The translations under genes and the position numbers were made by a program. A DNA stretch of 5,253 nucleotides from JANJWP01 sp049301335 (GTDB lineage: Bacteria > Patescibacteriota > Gracilibacteria > BD1-5 > UBA2023): contig JBAQKV010000013.1 of assembly GCA_049301335.1 (NCBI GenBank), positions 1 through 5,253 on the forward strand, given 5' to 3'. Positions 4,674 through 5,253 of the stretch are shown here, one piece after another (the first letter of the stretch is position 1; the number at the start of each line of letters is the position of its first letter). The notes under the pieces were generated by a model, which was given only the letters and a program-made list of their open reading frames with translations, did no database searches and had not been told where the DNA came from.

Positions 4674-5253
4674 TTAGAACAGGCTTCCTTGTAACTCTTC
4701 GGCGCTTATCTGCCCGTCGTCGAGATAGCGGTAGAGGGCGCGGAGGTCGGACTTCACGTCGAAGCCACGGATGGTCGTTCACGAAGCGAGCAGCTCACGG
4801 AGAAACGGCGCGAGCGTGAGGTTTTTCGAACGGAACGCGCGGTATTTTCCATCGATGCCGATGACGAATCCGGCGAAGTTTCCCTTCTCTTGGAAAGCCG
4901 AGAACGTGCACGACCGGACTTCGTTCACTTCGGACATGAGCGAATCGACCACGGACTGTTCGGTCACTTCTTCGAAACCGGTTTCGAGGTTGGTGACGTC
5001 GCGCATGACCACGTCGCGCTTGGGGAGCAGCGATTTGAACCCCAAGCGGTGGAAGAACGCTTCGGCTTCCGGCGTGAGGAACGGGCGCGAGGCGAATTTG
5101 GCGGCTTCGAGATCGAGTTCGACCGGCACGTTCACGTCGATGGACGCGAGCGTCTTGGAAAGGAACGCGACCTCGCGGGAATTTTCGAGCGTCTCGCGGG
5201 CCTTGCCCGTAATCGCTTCGAGGTTCTCGTAGATCGATTCGAGCGAACCGAAC
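4674..5253 (-). CDS. PolA-like 5'-3' exonuclease, 3' part, lacking the polymerase domain (partial)
   Basis: The last 192 residues are visible; the N-terminal nuclease core lies beyond the right edge. The visible start (GSLESIYENLEAITGKARE, then LSKTLASIDVNVPVELD and FFHRLGFKSLL) matches the C-terminal part of the DNA polymerase I 5'-3' exonuclease domain, as recalled from Taq (GSLEALLKNLD, LAKVRTDLPLEVD, FLERLEFGSLL). Next comes a segment resembling the 3'-5' exonuclease-like domain (GNFAGFVIGIDGKYRAF, FDVKSDLRALYRYL). It lacks the DxE catalytic pair and, as in Taq, is presumably inactive. The protein then ends at TAA, around the equivalent of Taq residue 350 of 832, so there is no polymerase domain. 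The last five residues, QGSLF, fit the beta-clamp-binding consensus. One UGA (nt 4779-4781) lies 36 codons before the stop; read as glycine it joins LLAS to TTIRGF. The role is likely flap or RNA-primer removal in Okazaki fragment processing and repair. Confidence 0.85.

Noticed and set aside
951..5253. UGA read as selenocysteine or tryptophan
   Set aside because: Up to six UGAs per gene at glycine-type positions do not suit selenoproteins, and I saw no SECIS-like hairpin after them. UGA residues align with GGN codons, not with Trp.
1..5253. CRISPR array or insertion sequence
   Set aside because: No regularly spaced short repeats, no transposase, and no terminal inverted repeats with target duplications. 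The only strong palindromes are the terminators.

Overview
The window reads as part of a Candidate Phyla Radiation bacterium of the Gracilibacteria / Absconditabacteria (BD1-5 / SR1) type, in which UGA is a glycine codon (translation table 25). With the standard code, five of the eight protein genes break into fragments. Reading UGA as glycine makes each one continuous, and every protein gene ends in TAA. Within the window 15 in-frame UGAs are internal and none is a stop. Four of them align with GGN codons in neighbouring paralogues. The DNA is GC-rich with many C/G third positions, which is unusual for the recoded lineages as I know them. I cannot place the organism more precisely.

Left part (1-881, mostly minus strand): a possible gene tail at the edge, a perfect bidirectional terminator, a tRNA-Gln(CUG) with encoded CCA and its own promoter, and an unrecognised 185-aa acidic protein. 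Centre (882-2911, plus strand): a divergent promoter region, then a small two-membrane-segment protein carrying four UGA codons, and 22 nt later a secreted S41 (Ctp/Prc-type) protease with an SLH-like N-terminus and a PDZ domain, closed by a terminator.

Right-centre (2918-4639, plus strand): three tandem paralogues of a secreted protein with an N-terminal signal or anchor segment and a phage-collar-like C-terminal domain. The framework is conserved and the middle segments vary, so these are probably surface display proteins. A bidirectional terminator follows. Right edge (4674-5253, minus strand): the 3' end of a polA-like gene whose product stops inside a degenerate 3'-5' exonuclease-like domain. 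It has no polymerase domain and ends in QGSLF, a good match to a sliding-clamp-binding motif. It may be a FEN1-like stand-alone 5' nuclease tethered to the clamp.

The envelope genes (membrane protein, protease, collar array) look like a cell-surface neighbourhood. Connections between the groups are inference. None of the visible starts has a clear Shine-Dalgarno sequence.
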